A stretch of DNA of 64,000 nucleotides from Taeniopygia guttata (GCF_048771995.1 NC_133026.1:116703501-116767500), one strand, 5' to 3'; positions 1 to 10,539 are shown, numbered from the stretch's first letter. Notes: generated from the sequence alone by a model not told the origin. Translations and numbers: made by a program.

Positions 1-2200
1 TTTAAGAATAATTAAATATCCTAAAAAAATATCAGAAGATAACAAAGAATAAGAAACAAACAAACACCTCCCCCTGCAAATTAAATTATCACATATTAAG
101 TTCTTAAGATTCCTTTTCACTGCTGCCTTTGAGTCCTTTTTTGTACAGAAGAATACAAAGTTTTTATCTTAAATCTATTAGTTCTTTTTCCCTCCAAAGC
201 TTTTTCCCTCCTTTTCCCTCACCGTTTACCCCTGTGCAATGTATACTGCTAGAAAATCAGGACCAACCACAGCAAGCCCATGACTGCCCTCAGCAGAGTC
301 AATAAATGGCACATTCGACTCTCTCTCATACCATTTTGAACCAAGTCCTCACACAACTTCTGCCCTGACACCTCATCCATCAGCTCTTAAAGCACAAGAG
401 CAGCACCCCACAAGCAAACCTCTTCTTTCCTACGCCACCTCCAGAGCTGAGGCCCAGATGAGAAACAGCCTTATCTTCCAGTATAGCAAGGATACACTTC
501 TAAGATCAGACCTTGGCAATTTGACCTAAAACCATCCTTACTTGCAAAACAATGTCTCCATCATCTTCAGAGCAAGAAGGAAAGAGAGTGAGAGGGAAAA
601 CAGGGGTGGGGGTAGGGGAGGAAAGTCCAGTCCTCTCTGACCTGATTGGAAACTTTGTTGTGGTAAAAGAAAAAAAAAAATCTCTTTGGCCAGTTGAGAA
701 ACTGCCTATGGTTGCTCTTGTATTGGGAGGGTCTGTTCAGGGTTTCTCAATCTTCTTTTCTCTCTCTCTCCCCCCTCTCTTTCTCCCCTTCTCTTGTTTC
801 AAAAGGGGCCTCTGGTCAGCGCTGATTAATAAGTGTTTTTTGTTGTGAAGTGTTGAATAATAGAAGATGGCCAGTGACCCAGGAAAGACTAAACCTTGTG
901 CTACTTTATTGTGGCAAGCTGAGAAAGGGGCTTTAGGACAGAGACCCCAAGCACTGACCCGCACACATCCTGCGGATTCCCTATTCATTCTCACAGCCTT
1001 CCAGTCGCCCAGAGCTCCCATTGTTTGCCAAGCAACAATGGAGATTTTGCAGAGAAAGTAAAGCTCTCTTCAGATTCCTCCCTGTTGTTTTGCATTTGGG
1101 GAAACAACCATCTTTAACAGTTTTTTTTTCCCTAAACTGAATTTCACAAAAACTCCTAGGACTTGGGCTTTTATTCTCCTTGCTCGAGACTTCCTATACA
1201 AACCTAAGAAAACAAACATTTTCTCTTAATAAATGCTTTTTTTGTTTGTTTGTTTTTAATTGCACAACACATTTTTCCTGGGGTACTGCTACCCTAGTGA
1301 TTTAAGGGGAAAATAGAGGTTTCTTTTATTTCTTAGCATGTTACTATGGTCTAATGCACACTACATATCATATTATTTCTAAAAATAAATGCATTGAAGC
1401 AGTCGCTGTTTGAGTGGGAGCCAACTGGAGAGTGCTGCTTCTTTCAAAAAAAAAAAAAAATTAAAGCAGAAGATTGAAATATCTTGGGTTTTTTCTGCCC
1501 TGATTAGGCAAGCATAGCTTTTATCTCCTCAAAGGTTGGCCCTTTCCCCACACTCCTAACAAAGAGTTCATTCGCAGCCACCAAGGAGGGCACATGCCAT
1601 TCCATAGTCTTGCTCTGATTTACCTGTAGGGTCCAAACCACATTTCTCATTCCAGCCTAGGCATTTATTTGCTCTCTAAACATGTGGATAAATAACTCTG
1701 GCATCTGTTGAACCTCTGGATAGGAGCAGAGTTAGAGGGATCAAAGGCCTCAGGATCACAGAGGTTTTTTTAATTGCCTTCTCTGGCCTGTTATACATGA
1801 ATTTCCATTCTTCTGAGGTATCCATTTACACATCACCAAGTGTCTAGGTTAGGGTGTTTGGTTGTGCCTTGCATTTGCAGGTTTTGTGTCTTCTTGTAAA
1901 TTTATTATGCATTAAAAAAAACAAACAAATGAAAAAAACCCAACAAGAGGAGTCGAATGTTGCAATCAATAGGACAAATTTCTGCTAAACTGCTAAGAAT
2001 GGGATTTCTTCTCCCTCAGTTATTTGAATCTATAACCGACTGACCATTTTTATCAGGACCATTGCCTTCTCTCGGCGTTTACACCTGAATAGGGAGGTCT
2101 AGAAATCCACCCTTTGGAGGTGAGGAAGAAAAGACCAGTCTGTCAGAGAAACCTTTAACAACTGAAGGGGGAACAACAGTCTTTATTAAGGATATTGGGT
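1..2200. other. AT-rich flank without recognisable gene
   Basis: No convincing coding frame, RNA gene or transposable element is visible here. Homopolymer runs include A-runs near 669-679 and 1446-1459, a CT-rich patch lies near 752-800, and an A-rich stretch lies near 1913-1940. The 60-100 residue open frames in it overlap on opposite strands and have no family resemblance. It probably belongs to the upstream flank of the CpG-island domain that starts at about 2.2 kb. Confidence 0.6.
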
Positions 2201-2204
2201 AACA

Positions 2205-2520
2205 GAATTACCTTGGCGGGGGCGGGAGGCGTTGTAAAACATCCATTTGCAAAAGGCTCTCAGGCTGAAACCCTTTCATCGGTGGCGAGGGAGGGGGGAG
2301 GCAGGGCGGGGGCTCGCAAACCCCCAGCTATCTCCATTTGTCAGCGCCACAGAGGAGGGGTCGTAAAGCCAGCGGTGCGGAGGGGTGGCTGCCCGGTGGT
2401 CCGCAGCCCCGCGCAGCCGGCGGCCGCTGCCCGGAGCGGGACGCGGCTGCGAGCGCCGAGCGCGGCGGGCTCGGCCCGGGGCGGCGCGGAGCGGGGGACC
2501 CCGGCCTTTCACTTTCGTAC
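2205..2520. promoter_or_regulatory. CpG island 1 of the MIR124-2 domain
   Basis: The sequence switches abruptly from AT-rich to very GC- and CpG-rich, densest at about 2360-2510, and falls back to AT-rich DNA after 2520. Overlapping open frames on both strands come from the lack of stop codons in this base composition and are not credible genes. Islands like this typically mark promoters or Polycomb-regulated developmental loci. Being the first of a series that ends around 14.4 kb, it is probably an outlying part of the mir-124-2 regulatory domain (inference). Confidence 0.65.
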
Positions 2521-2579
2521 CCACCGCATCAGCCTTAGCAAGGGGGAAGTGGGGGGAGGAGAGGAGGGAGGGAAGGCAA

Positions 2580-3140
2580 GCGCCCTGCTGTATTGTTCCC
2601 CTGCCGAATTGATATGCTAATTCCCCTTGTGAGGGCATCACAAAGAACACCTTGCACTTCTGAAAGACTTTTGTGTCCTGGACGGAGAAGTTTATTATCA
2701 ACTAATTAGCAACAACTTCTAGCAATGAGTTGGGTTACATTTTCATAAGCTTTGAACAAACATCCTGAGCTGCGTTGTGTCAGGATGATGGGCTTGCTAA
2801 GGAAAATAGAGTCCTAAATAAGGGAACGAGCTTTAATAATTAGCGCCTGCTATATACGGAGCCTCTGTCGACGTAAATCTTCTTCCGCGGCTTTTGATTC
2901 ACATTGCTTCCAGGATTGCAAAGGACCATGACAGGCATTCTACAAAACAAAATCTTACTCAGGAATGACTAGCCATTTTCCCCCTCATATTAAGACTCTT
3001 TTCTTACAACCAAAGAGCATTTTAGACTACCTTGATAACGCACCGAGGATAATCAGTGCAATTAAGAAGATCTGTACAATTAAGCATATTCATATTAAAC
3101 ACTATTTTGAGAGGCTTGTTGTAGTCAGTCTAGCACTTTG
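2580..3140. promoter_or_regulatory. Candidate conserved non-coding element with POU/homeodomain-like sites
   Basis: This AT-rich block lies directly against CpG island 1. It contains an octamer-like POU site (ATGCTAAT at 2614-2621) and several homeodomain-type TAATTA or ATTAGC cores (about 2702-2709 and 2836-2845), but no coding frame and no repeat signature. That mix of low repeat content and developmental-factor motifs beside a CpG island is typical of neural enhancers. I cannot measure conservation, so the enhancer call is inference. Confidence 0.35.
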
Positions 3141-4140
3141 AACATAAAAATGGTCTGGGAAAATGAAAGGGCATATTTGAAATTACAAAAAGAAAACTTC
3201 TATAAATTTCACATGTTTTCTATTTGTTGTGGTGGTGTTTGTTGGGGGTTTTGACATTTCTTTTTTATTTGGTTTGGTTTTTAATTCTGTATTACTCTTC
3301 TTATAGCTTTTCCACAGAAGGAGGGCTAGGTCTCAGTACTAGGGTAGCTCAGTTCTCTTATTGCAGACTTTCTGTATGTTTGGAAACAAAATTATATGCT
3401 GTTTCTTGGTTGAAAGTGAAACTAGGAAAACCAAGAGGACATTACTTATATCACTGTAGCAAGCACTAGTTATTTTCTGCTTGGCTTTATGCAACCAAAA
3501 TAGAGCAGAAACAATCTTCTGAATATAGGCACGTTCTATGGTTTACTGATTGACTGGAATTCTTATTGACTGGAAACAACGTACTTACAGCTTCACATTA
3601 TGCTGTCGGGTTTTGGCTTTTGAGGTGTGTGATGTGGTGGGGGAGTGTCATATTGCAGTTCAAGTCAGCACTAGGTTGATTTTGCAGTTTAAACATGGAT
3701 TTCCAGTATGGCTTCCTAAACCTGCCCTGGTCTTGAGGAGACCACTGAGGCGGCTACAAGCCTTGGGCCCATATTGAGATGCAGAAAAAAGCAGATCGGC
3801 CCTGGCTGCTTTTGCAATTCACCTTATCCTCTCCTATTCAGTTCATTCAATGGGCAAACACACTCTCCATCACTCGGTCTCTTTCTGTCCCCTTCCCCAA
3901 GCAAATTCATTTGTTTAAAATCCTAAAAGGCGGTATAAGGTCTTATTGAAACCCAGCAACGTTAAGGGGTGGGAGTGGATTAGATTCCTTCATTTCCTTT
4001 TGGTAATCCTAAATGCAGCTATCTCTGGTTCCATAATCTCCTCTAGAGTCGGATTACCACCCATTTGAGCAAGTGCAGCTGGAATTAGGGGATGACAAGC
4101 ATGCAAAGAAAGTGCCAAGAACTCCTGAGGTGACAGAGAT
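3140..4140. other. Non-coding stretch, no recognised element
   Basis: Mixed-composition DNA with T-rich patches (about 3228-3290). Short open frames at 3224-3469 and 3550-3777 resemble no known family, and I see no splice structure supporting them. No repeat was recognised. Confidence 0.5.
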
Positions 4141-4300
4141 ACCGGTGTGGCTCTGGCCACCCCGCAGCACCCTGGTGTCCCCCAGGAGAGGCCGGGCGGT
4201 GGCGTGAGGTGATGGGGTTGGCCCTGGGCAGGGCAGTGCCCACCGGCCCCCGGCGCAGACCGGCCTTTCTTCTCGCGGGGGCTCCGCAACGCAAGGGCCA
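4141..4300. promoter_or_regulatory. Small CpG-rich patch
   Basis: A short GC- and CpG-enriched segment that includes a CpG-dense run near 4190-4290. It is smaller than the main islands on either side. The open frames over it on both strands are composition artefacts. Confidence 0.4.
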
Positions 4301-4389
4301 CCGCTGGGTCGCTTTGGTGTTTCATTTGCCTCGTGACAGGCTTCTGCCAGCCCTGCGGCTTTCTGACGAGCCACATTGCCGTACACAAA

Positions 4390-4463
4390 TATGTAGTTAT
4401 ATGTATATATATATATACATATCGATATATATATAGAGAGAGAGAGAGACACACATGCATATA
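4390..4463. repeat. Compound microsatellite (TA)n-(GA)n-(CA)n
   Basis: An alternating TA tract, interrupted by GTA, CATA and CGATA units, runs into a GA tract at about 4432-4449 and then a few CA units. It accounts for the repetitive Tyr-Ile runs in the translated frames of both strands, so those frames are not genes. Confidence 0.9.
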
Positions 4464-5100
4464 CATGAATGGATGTTCCTGCATCCACTAGAAGAAAGAA
4501 TAAACATAAAACAGGCAATGAAATGCGGAGTGAGTACAACCTTGTTTATGCTTATCTCTGTCCACCTGGAAAAAGTAACCCTGCACGAAAACACACGTTT
4601 GTGTGTGCGGTCATATTTTGAAACAATCTCTCATATTTGATTAAAAATATGCCACTGTGTATATCTAAGATTAAAGCTTTACTTTTAGAGGCCTATAATC
4701 CTTTCAAGGAGGTTTTGTTGATATAAGACTTCATTGGAAAGTAATTGTGGATTGTATAGATCTGACCTTTACAGAAAGCAGGGTGTGGGTCTGTACAGAT
4801 GAGAAATACTGTGCATCAATTTCTTGTGATGCCCCTGCAGACCAACTAAGCATGTATACAAGTTCAAGAATTTATTTAAAAGGTTACAATTAGTGGTTCA
4901 GTGGTCAAAGTTAGGGACGTGGTATTTTTATACTAACTGAAATACACTATTTAAATATACTTTTTAAATAAATAAGTAAAAAAGCATAAGGCCAGGCCTT
5001 CTACACAAATTGGAGGCAGCTAAATGCTCTTTTGTGCCTGCAGCTCTAAGGAGGCTGTGATGCATGTGAAGGAAAGTGACTGACTTAACTCATTGGGATT
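4464..5100. other. AT-rich non-coding stretch
   Basis: No gene or mobile element recognised. A short A/T-rich segment with AATAAA-like strings lies at about 4945-4990, but nothing upstream makes it a credible polyadenylation site. Confidence 0.5.
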
Positions 5101-5124
5101 CAGGGAACGGCCTGCCCTCTTTTG

Positions 5125-5262
5125 AAAAAAAAAAAAAAAAAAAAAGCAAGAAGAAGAAGAAGAAAAGTAAGTGTGTATGTGTGTGTGTGGGTGCGTATTC
5201 GTGTTCGTGTATGTGTGTGTGTGTGACAGAGAGAGAGAGGAAGAGAGAGAGAAGAGGGGGAG
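5125..5262. repeat. Compound low-complexity tract: poly-A, (AAG)n, (GT)n, (GA)n
   Basis: An A-run of about 20 bases is followed by AAG triplets, an interrupted GT tract and then a GA tract. Four adjoining simple repeats within 140 bp mark a slippage-prone spot. Open frames across it are artefacts. Confidence 0.92.
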
Positions 5263-5740
5263 ATTCAGAGTCTTGCTTTCCTGAGCTGAGAGCTGCTGGT
5301 TCCCAAGCAGAAAGTATTAGGAGAAACACGGCTTCTTGTGTCTTTGCTGCATTTACACAATGAAATCACTTCTATTTTTATTCCTGCTTACCGGCCGGTT
5401 TTGCTTGAATCCACTCCGAGCCATGGACGACGGGAACAAAAAAAAAAAAAAAGTACTTAAAAACAACTAGGCAAAAAAAAAAAAAAAGGAGGGAAAGAAA
5501 ATCCTAACAAACCCAACCACGCTGGGATGAGGATTACTCACTTTAGCGCTGCCTGTAAGTACAAAGTCTCTTGCTGCATTTCAGGGCGACAATGACAGGC
5601 TGTTGTTTAGGTAGGGGTTGCTCGGGTTTGTTTTGATTCTTTGTTTTCTCCCTCCTTTTTTCTTTTTTCTTTTTTCCTTAAATATGTCATCCTCTCTTTT
5701 TCTATGTCTTCTGCCGGTTTGCTAAAATAAGAAAATAAAA
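5263..5740. other. Non-coding spacer with two poly-A runs
   Basis: Two A-runs, at about 5439-5453 and 5473-5487, lie only 20 bp apart, followed by a T-rich, pyrimidine-rich segment near 5630-5705. No gene or mobile element was recognised. Confidence 0.5.
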
Positions 5741-5744
5741 GCGG

Positions 5745-5850
5745 GAGAGGGAGAGAGGCGGGCGGCTGAGCAGAGCGCGGTGCGGCAGCAGGGCAGCAGC
5801 CGGGGGTGCGGGGCTCCGCGGGCGCGGAGGAACGCCAGGTGCCGGCAGTG
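5745..5850. promoter_or_regulatory. Short CpG-rich patch
   Basis: About 100 bp of CpG-dense sequence in otherwise average-composition DNA, directly before a T-run (about 5907-5923). It may be a residual island or a small regulatory element. There is no coding evidence. Confidence 0.35.
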
Positions 5851-6778
5851 AGAAGGACAGAGCGCTGTTTTCAACATCAGTTTGTGGGCTTCAATGAAAT
5901 GAATTTTTTTTTTTTTTTTTTTTGGCCCGGGAATATGCATGCCTGTGTGTGTACATACACATACATCCCCAGGCAGCGTGGTCTGCCTGGGTCTCTGTAG
6001 TGCAACTTGAGTCCGCCCAGCTCGAAGGAATGCAGTGGTCAAAACAGCTTTCCAGCTGTTTTGTTTTTTGGGATTCCAACCCACCTCCCCCCCCCCACCC
6101 CCGCCCCCACCACAGACACACTCCCCAAGTGTACATGTGATGGTGCTACTTTTCCGTGACAGGATTTGCTTAAAATAAACTAAGACCAAAACTGTCTCTC
6201 TCTCGCCTAGCCTAGTCGCTTTTCTCCCCCTCCTTTTCCTCCTTTTTTTCTTTATTTCTTTGAGAGCGCTCCTGGGAAAGCGGATCGGATAGAGGGGAAG
6301 GCTTTTGAAATCGTGGGGGAAAATGTAAGAGAATTCAGAGGGTCCGGGCTTTCTTTGTGTGGTGCTGAAGCCGCGGAGCTGCTTTGTGCTTTGGAAGGAG
6401 AAAATGGCGAGTCCTATTGTGTTTAGGCCATTTTCTTCCGGTACAAGGGTTTCCCCCCAAATCCTAAATACTTCAGGGCTCTTTTGAAAGAAATCTCCCA
6501 GCCTACGAAGTGTGAATGGCCTCAGCTCTGCCTTTTCCCCAGCCGGTAGCACACACATCACATTCTAGAGAGCCCATACATTTCTCCTTGCAGGGCTAGT
6601 GCACAATTTCTAAGGCTGCTGCATTCAGAGCCTCTTGCAGCGTAGGGGCTATTTCAGCTGTTCTTCGCCTGAGTTATTCAACTCGGGGGAGCAGGTTATG
6701 AGAGAAAAGGGAGGACTGAAGAAATAATATTTCGAGACCTGTTTTTGCTTTTAAATGCTAAGGAACAGGGTTAGCAAA
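5851..6778. other. Non-coding segment with poly-T and poly-C runs
   Basis: Contains a poly-T run (about 5907-5923), a poly-C/C-rich run (about 6085-6108) and moderately GC-rich sequence. An unusually long open frame (279 codons) crosses 6561-5722 on the minus strand, but its translation includes homopolymeric Lys and Gly runs made by the poly-T and poly-C tracts and resembles no family. I regard it as a chance frame. Confidence 0.5.
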
Positions 6779-6781
6779 TTT

Positions 6782-6791
6782 TGTGTGTGTG

Positions 6792-6823
<32 letters not shown>
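6782..6823. repeat. (TG)n microsatellite
   Basis: About 20 TG units with a single CG interruption. It is followed at about 6880-6935 by a looser TA/TG-rich stretch. Confidence 0.95.
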
Positions 6824-7400
6824 ATCTGAGAAAAGACTTCTCAACGGCGACGCCTGACTTTTACACTAAATTATTTAAAGTTTATGTATATATACATGTA
6901 TGTGTAGGTGAGAGAGTGTGTATGTCTGCGCATGCATATAGCTGGGTAGCAAGATCTTTTCTTTAGGACCAGAAAGAGGCCATATATATATATGCAAAGT
7001 GATATTTTAGAGGAAATTTAACCACTGTGTGCAAGTTATTCCTGCTGCAACTTCTAATGAAAAAAAAAAAAATTGCAATGTTGTCAGTTCTTTTCAGGTC
7101 ATCCCGTAGGTAGGTACCGGTTACTAAAAACCGCATCTGAATTTGCACGTTAATCCATTTAAGGAAACAAATGAGAACCCGAGGTTTAAAGACTGTTGTC
7201 CAATATTAACCACTTTATATTAGAATGTGGGTTTGCCCAGGCGCTAGTGATTAAAAGCTCTTTGAAAAAGGAGAGCTAACAAATAAAGCCCTAGAAAGGT
7301 AAATCCTCACTATCAACGCCACCTCCTTCCAAGGTGCTGAATTTGAAAAAAAAAAAAAAAAAGTATCAATAGTAATAACAATAATAACAACAACAAAAAA
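6824..7400. other. AT-rich non-coding spacer
   Basis: Contains A-runs at about 7060-7072 and 7347-7362 and an AT-alternating patch at about 6983-6993. A GGTGCTGAA half-site resembling one half of the REST element lies at 7333-7341, but its partner half is absent. No gene recognised. Confidence 0.45.
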
Positions 7401-7414
7401 AATCAGAGGTGTTG

Positions 7415-7650
7415 ATGGAAGTGCGGCGGAGGGGTGGCAGGCTCCCGGCCCCGCGGCGGCGGCGGGCCGCTCTGCGCGGAGGGGCGCGCAGGGCCATCGG
7501 CACGGCCGCCGGAGCAGCGCCCGCTGCCGCCGGCGGGTCAGGACCATGGACAGGGACCGGGCGAGGATGGAGCCGGCTGGTGTCACCCCGGGAAAGGGGA
7601 GTGAGCGGGGCTGTCGGCCCCCACGGAACGCCGGGGCGTCGAGCAGCTCT
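7415..7650. promoter_or_regulatory. CpG island 2 of the MIR124-2 domain
   Basis: A dense CpG segment with GGCGG-type repeats, bounded on both sides by AT-rich DNA. Overlapping frames on both strands (7409-7693 and 7697-7251) are open only because of GC content. It is probably part of the promoter/Polycomb-type domain upstream of the microRNA (inference). Confidence 0.6.
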
Positions 7651-7689
7651 GTCTTTCTTGTTATCCCTCTCGTGTGCCTGCTCAAGATT

Positions 7690-8245
7690 CTAGGCAAAAG
7701 ACTTGAGAAATTACATTTATAATTCTCCTGCAGGAAAGCAAGCTCTGTTAAAATGCCACGCCAGTGATTTCTCTTCTTACTGCTCGCAAAAGAAGTAAAA
7801 GGATCTCTCTATTCTGCATACGATTGCTTTTTCCCTTCAACTCCGAGCCAAAAATAAATCTACTGCTCGGATCGGCTGAATGACAGTGGTGTAAATTAAA
7901 TTGATTTTATCAGTGACCGAGTTCCACAATTGGAAAAATTAAATGCCACTTTGACAGACAAGGATAATATGGAACTGATCTATAAAACAGCTCCTTTGAA
8001 CAACAACAACATCAACCCAACAGGAGCCTAGATACTGGCGATTCCTTCTTCTTCATCCTGCTCCATTATGTCACATCGTCTAGTTTGCCTTTCTGCAGTA
8101 CCGAAATGATTGAAACCATTGTTTGATGCAAAGGGAGTAGTGATGATGAGTCATGGACTTTATGCCACAGCAAAAGCAACAGACGTGGTTCTCAGGCAAA
8201 TTTCTTTTTTTATTTTGATCGCGCTTCTAATTGGATTCCCCTTTC
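7690..8245. promoter_or_regulatory. Candidate conserved non-coding block between CpG islands
   Basis: AT-leaning, repeat-free sequence set between two CpG islands. It contains a TATA-like string (TATAAAA at 7981-7987) and several homeodomain-type cores. The composition and position resemble a developmental enhancer or an upstream exon region of the host transcript. Conservation cannot be assessed from one sequence, so the call is tentative. Confidence 0.3.
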
Positions 8246-8430
8246 AGATGTACTTTGCGGCACTTCCAACCCACCCTACAGCTCCAGCAAACTCGGGGCT
8301 GAGCCACGGGAACGACGACCCGCTCTGCCTCCACCTAAGAACTGCAGAAACGCAACCTCCAAGTCCCTTAGCCAAGAGAACCCTACTCCAGCGCCTGCCG
8401 CCGGCCCTGCAGGGCGAGCGGAGGCCTTGA
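8110..8430 (+). CDS. Unrecognised small open frame with a hydrophobic segment (doubtful)
   Basis: A 106-codon frame starting at ATG 8110, with further in-frame ATGs a dozen codons in. Residues around 31-50 form a continuous hydrophobic stretch that could be a membrane anchor. The first half is in AT-rich DNA and the second half runs into a CpG island where stops are rare. A plausible splice acceptor (pyrimidines then AG, ending about 8248) cuts the frame and argues against it being one coding exon. I recognise no family. It may be a chance frame inside the host lncRNA. Low confidence that it is translated. Confidence 0.12.
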   Translation: MKPLFDAKGVVMMSHGLYATAKATDVVLRQISFFILIALLIGFPFQMYFAALPTHPTAPANSGLSHGNDDPLCLHLRTAETQPPSPLAKRTLLQRLPPALQGERRP

Positions 8431-9070
8431 GCCACCTCAGAGCTCCCTGCGCTCCCGGCCCGGCCCGGCCCGGCCGAGCTCTGCCGGGCTCGCTGCCCGC
8501 CCGCCGGGGCCTGCCCGCCGCAGAGGCACCGCGCAGCTCCGGACGGGGCGAGCGCTGTCCCCGCACGGCCAGAGAGCCGCTCCGCCCGCGCCGCCGCTGC
8601 CCCGCCGGGACGGGCACAGCGGGAACAAAGCCGCGGGCACGGCGCGGCCCGGCACGGCTCCGGGGCCGGGCTCCGGCTGCTGCGGGCGGGTGGCTGGGGC
8701 GGCGCGGGGCCGGGGGCGCGGCGGTGCCGCAGTGAGGGGGGGTCGGATGCCGTGCGGGGAGGGTGGCCTCTGGGTGAGCCGGGGATCAGGCTCCTCTTCC
8801 TCGCTATGACTTTACAGATTCATGTGACATTGAGGTTGGGGAGGTGGGGGAGGGCGGGGAGTGGAGGGAGAGGACCCGGAGGGAAGGGGGAGGGTTGAAC
8901 TTTCTGCCGGGCTCGGCTTTTCACACCTTTCTCTCCCGATGATGCGTGAGGACGTTTTGGGAGAGAGCGGCTCGGTGGGGTCCCCTCCGACCGGGTCCCC
9001 CTCGACCTTGCGGGAACCCGGCCGGGCGGCGAGGGTCTGGGATTGTGCCGGGTTTCAAGGACACGGGAGA
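8280..9070. promoter_or_regulatory. CpG island 3 (large)
   Basis: High GC with very dense CpG from about 8395 to 8760, then a G-rich portion (about 8825-8900) and another CpG-rich part to about 9060. It contains short direct GGCCC-type repeats near 8457-8475. Frames on both strands are composition artefacts. Together with the CRE just downstream it is the best candidate for a promoter of the + strand host transcript, although no start site can be fixed from sequence. Confidence 0.6.
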
Positions 9071-9107
9071 TGATCAGGACTTTGGGAGCCAACATCTGCC
9101 TGGCTGG

Positions 9108-9115
9108 TGACGTCA
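9108..9115. promoter_or_regulatory. Full cAMP-response element palindrome
   Basis: The perfect 8-bp palindrome TGACGTCA lies at the downstream edge of CpG island 3, about 1.9 kb upstream of the mir-124 hairpin. Full-length CREs in CpG-rich promoters are typical CREB/ATF binding sites. That this one is active is inference. Confidence 0.55.
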
Positions 9116-9590
9116 GCAACCCCGTGTAATCCTCTTGTACTGAAGGCAGATGCCTTATTTGTTTGGCTGGAGAGGCATTAATCCCTAATTCTGGAGCAGC
9201 AAGCGAGGGGGAGAGACCGGACCGCTTCCTATCCCCCGAAAGCAGCTAGAGGGGCTCTCCTCTCCTGCACTCCCAGGCTCCGACTGGGTGGAGGAGCCGC
9301 CAGCCCTCGGCAGGTTTGACCATTTCCTTTTTAATTGTGATTCTCTTTCTTGGTATTTGGAAGGGGTTCCTATTTCTTATTTTTATTTGGATGCTTGGAT
9401 TTCTCCCTATGATTCTTTGCTCTAGTACGGTCCTCAAGACGAAAAAGAAGGAGGAACTGCTGTTCCCCACCCCCTTCACAGTCCCTTAATTTTATTATTT
9501 TCTTTTCTTCTTCTTCTTTTTTAATTTTATTTTTTTATATTTGTTAAGCTTTCCCCTGTGCTTGCTTTCCGGGCATTTTTGCAGCGGTGG
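9116..9590. other. Spacer between CpG islands
   Basis: Mixed composition that becomes T-rich at about 9490-9545. No coding or repeat signature. It could be leader exon or first-intron sequence of the host transcript, given the strong splice acceptor downstream at 9962-9963. Confidence 0.4.
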
Positions 9591-10290
9591 GCAGGGAGGT
9601 TGCTCTCTGCGGTTCCCCGCGGCTGGCCCGTTCCCACCGCGCTGCAGGGACCCAGATGCCCGCTCACCCTAGCGCTGCGGTGATGGGCGTTCCGCCTTGT
9701 CCCTCCTCGGCCGCGGATTAAGCAGCCCACAGGCTCGGGTCTGGCCGACCCCAGCTTCGCGTCAGTGCGTGTGGCCCCCCTTCCATTCGCTTCCTCCCCT
9801 TCCCCTTTCCCTCCCCGCCCTTCTCCTGCTCTGACTCCCCCCTCTCTCCCTTTTGTCATTGGCAACCGCGCGGCGTGCGGGCTCCCGGCGCCCTTCCCTC
9901 CCCGCCTGCCTTTCCTTTCCTCCCCGCCTGCATTCTAACGCTCTTGCTTTGTCTGTTTTCCAGGCGGCCGCACGCAGGAGCTACGGTGCCGAGGGGGGCC
10001 GGAGCCGCCTTCCCAGTTTGCCCCTGGATGCCCCGGCAAGCTACGGGAAAAGTCTTTGGGAAGCTCAGCTCGCCGCAGGATCCCGACCGTCGCCGCTGCA
10101 AGCGCAGCACATCCCGCTTCGCCTCCTCTCTCTCTCCCGGGCCCTGGCGCCGAGGAAGCAGTCGAGGTCAGCTGCCCGGTTCCTGGGGTCCGGCCGTGCT
10201 CGAGTTCGCAGGGTGATACAAGGTGCCCGGCCGCTCCGCTCCTCCCCGGCGCGCCGTCGGCACCGAAAAGGAATGGTCCCGATCCTGGGC
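9590..10290. promoter_or_regulatory. CpG island 4, containing the candidate host-gene exon start
   Basis: CpG-rich sequence in two peaks (about 9590-9730 and 9850-10285), separated by a pyrimidine-rich segment. Several overlapping open frames on both strands are unrelated to known proteins. A strong 3' splice site sits inside it at 9962-9963. Confidence 0.55.
9933..9963 (+). other. Strong 3' splice site (exon begins about 9964)
   Basis: The + strand shows a good branch-point sequence (TTCTAAC at about 9935-9941), a pyrimidine-rich tract and CAG at 9961-9963, followed by a G-starting exon. This is a textbook acceptor and implies a spliced + strand transcript, in the same direction as the mir-124 hairpin 1.1 kb further on. 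Possible donors downstream are GTGAGT at 10462-10467 (preceded by A rather than G) and GTGCGAG after CAG at 10453-10455. The mature exon structure cannot be settled without RNA data. Confidence 0.45.
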
Positions 10291-10312
10291 CGTGAAAGAT
10301 GGCAAAAAGCGT

Positions 10313-10332
10313 AGTAACAATAATAATAATAA
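10313..10332. repeat. Short (AAT)n microsatellite
   Basis: A run of AAT triplets, followed a short distance later by a poly-T run (about 10347-10359). Confidence 0.8.
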
Positions 10333-10539
10333 AAGCTTAGGCTAATTTTTTTTTTTTTCAATTATTGTAATGACTTCACCCGCCAGTTTTCTCACTCGCT
10401 AGTTCAGTGTAGGCAAGCCAGATGGGCTGCCCAGACCCTCCCGGGAAAGGGGCAGGTGCGAGTGAGTTAAATTTTTTTCTGCTTTACAAAGAAAGATGAC
10501 ACGTCCTGCCCTTTCACTTCTCATCGCCGAAAGATCCCC

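Noticed and set aside
5090..5363. Lys-rich and His/Thr-rich small proteins
   Set aside because: Translations of poly-A, AAG, GT and GA simple repeats.
6360..6368. GGTGCTGAA as a REST half-site (also at 7333-7341)
   Set aside because: The partner GGCGCTGTCC half-site is missing at any accepted spacing.
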